Part shown: one piece after another, positions 23,038 through 23,172 of the stretch
Numbering within the stretch: the first letter of the stretch is position 1
How the letters are laid out: each line of letters begins with the position of its first letter
Assembly (NCBI GenBank): GCA_033764445.1
Contig: JANRIZ010000091.1
Span: forward strand, 1-23,172
Direction: 5' to 3'
Origin: JANRIZ01 sp033764445
Lineage (GTDB): Bacteria; Verrucomicrobiota; Verrucomicrobiia; JAWXBN01
Length of the DNA stretch: 23,172 nucleotides
Position numbers and translations under genes: made by a program
Notes under the pieces: generated by a model
The model's input: the letters and a program-made list of their open reading frames with translations, nothing else
What the model was told of the DNA's origin: nothing
The model's database searches: none

Positions 23038-23172
23038 TCATCCAAATATCCGGTAGGCTACCAGAAGCACGCTTAGGATCACGCACAGGGAGAGGATGCC
23101 TTTGAAATAGAGATCAATATAGAGATGTGGAATTTCATCGGCATTGTCCCATATCCGACCGCGACTGTAGGC
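23038..23172 (-). CDS. 3' end of a small or C-terminally anchored membrane protein (partial)
   Basis: An open frame enters from the right edge on the minus strand and ends with TGA at 23038-23040, giving 44 residues here. It ends in a hydrophobic helix, YFKGILSLCVILSVLLVAYR, followed by IFG, preceded by an acidic, aromatic stretch (DEIPHLYIDLYF). This looks like a C-terminal transmembrane anchor. The 5' part lies outside the window, so neither length nor family can be given. It is in the same direction as moeZ with 158 bp between, which hold repeats and no clear terminator. Confidence 0.5.
   Translation of the reverse strand, partial: AYSRGRIWDNADEIPHLYIDLYFKGILSLCVILSVLLVAYRIFG

Overview
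This is a gene-dense, GC-rich bacterial chromosome segment with no stretch above 300 bp lacking a gene. Two things point to an LPS-bearing Gram-negative of the PVC/FCB type, most likely Verrucomicrobiota or a relative. The first is a fused LpxC-FabZ gene next to lpxA. The second is a Firmicutes-like pair, mcsB-clpC, with no mcsA or ctsR beside it. Shine-Dalgarno sequences are scarce, which also fits such lineages. The taxon is an inference; the window holds no rRNA.

Layout. 1-1000: tRNA-Ala(CGC) and a sugar isomerase/epimerase-like TIM-barrel gene (both minus). 1038-4780: mcsB-clpC, an overlapping pair on the minus strand closed by a clear intrinsic terminator; the products mark proteins by arginine phosphorylation and unfold them for ClpP. 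4898-7754: a plus-strand Mla/MCE lipid transporter operon in the order STAS (MlaB-like), MlaE permease, MlaF ATPase, MlaD substrate-binding subunit. 7755-7916: a short intergenic element with long terminal inverted repeats. 7917-10064: lpxC/fabZ-lpxA (minus), the first committed lipid A steps with fatty-acid dehydration. 10256-14809: gltB, the large subunit of glutamate synthase, without gltD next to it. 14893-15648: panB (minus), pantothenate synthesis.

15744-20170 is a plus-strand run: pgsA (phosphatidylglycerol phosphate synthase), an unusual membrane protein joining a GIDE/BAM-like domain to a LemA domain, an unrecognised 176-aa protein with a promoter placed for leaderless translation, ldhA-like D-lactate dehydrogenase, and a GYF_2-domain protein of unknown role. 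20172-20774 (minus) encodes a small divergent class III nucleotide cyclase. 20864-21541 (minus) is a VapBC-type toxin-antitoxin module with its own promoter, candidate operator and terminator, in an AT-richer patch that suggests acquisition. 21692-22879 (minus) is a MoeB/MoeZ-like E1 enzyme with a rhodanese domain. The right edge carries intergenic repeats related to those at 7771-7905 and the 3' end of a small membrane protein gene cut by the window.

The dominant theme is the cell envelope: lipid A, phospholipid synthesis and intermembrane lipid transport all lie within 12 kb. I see no prophage, transposase, CRISPR array or obvious large novel system. The least explained parts are the GIDE-LemA fusion, its two uncharacterised neighbours and the intergenic repeat family.
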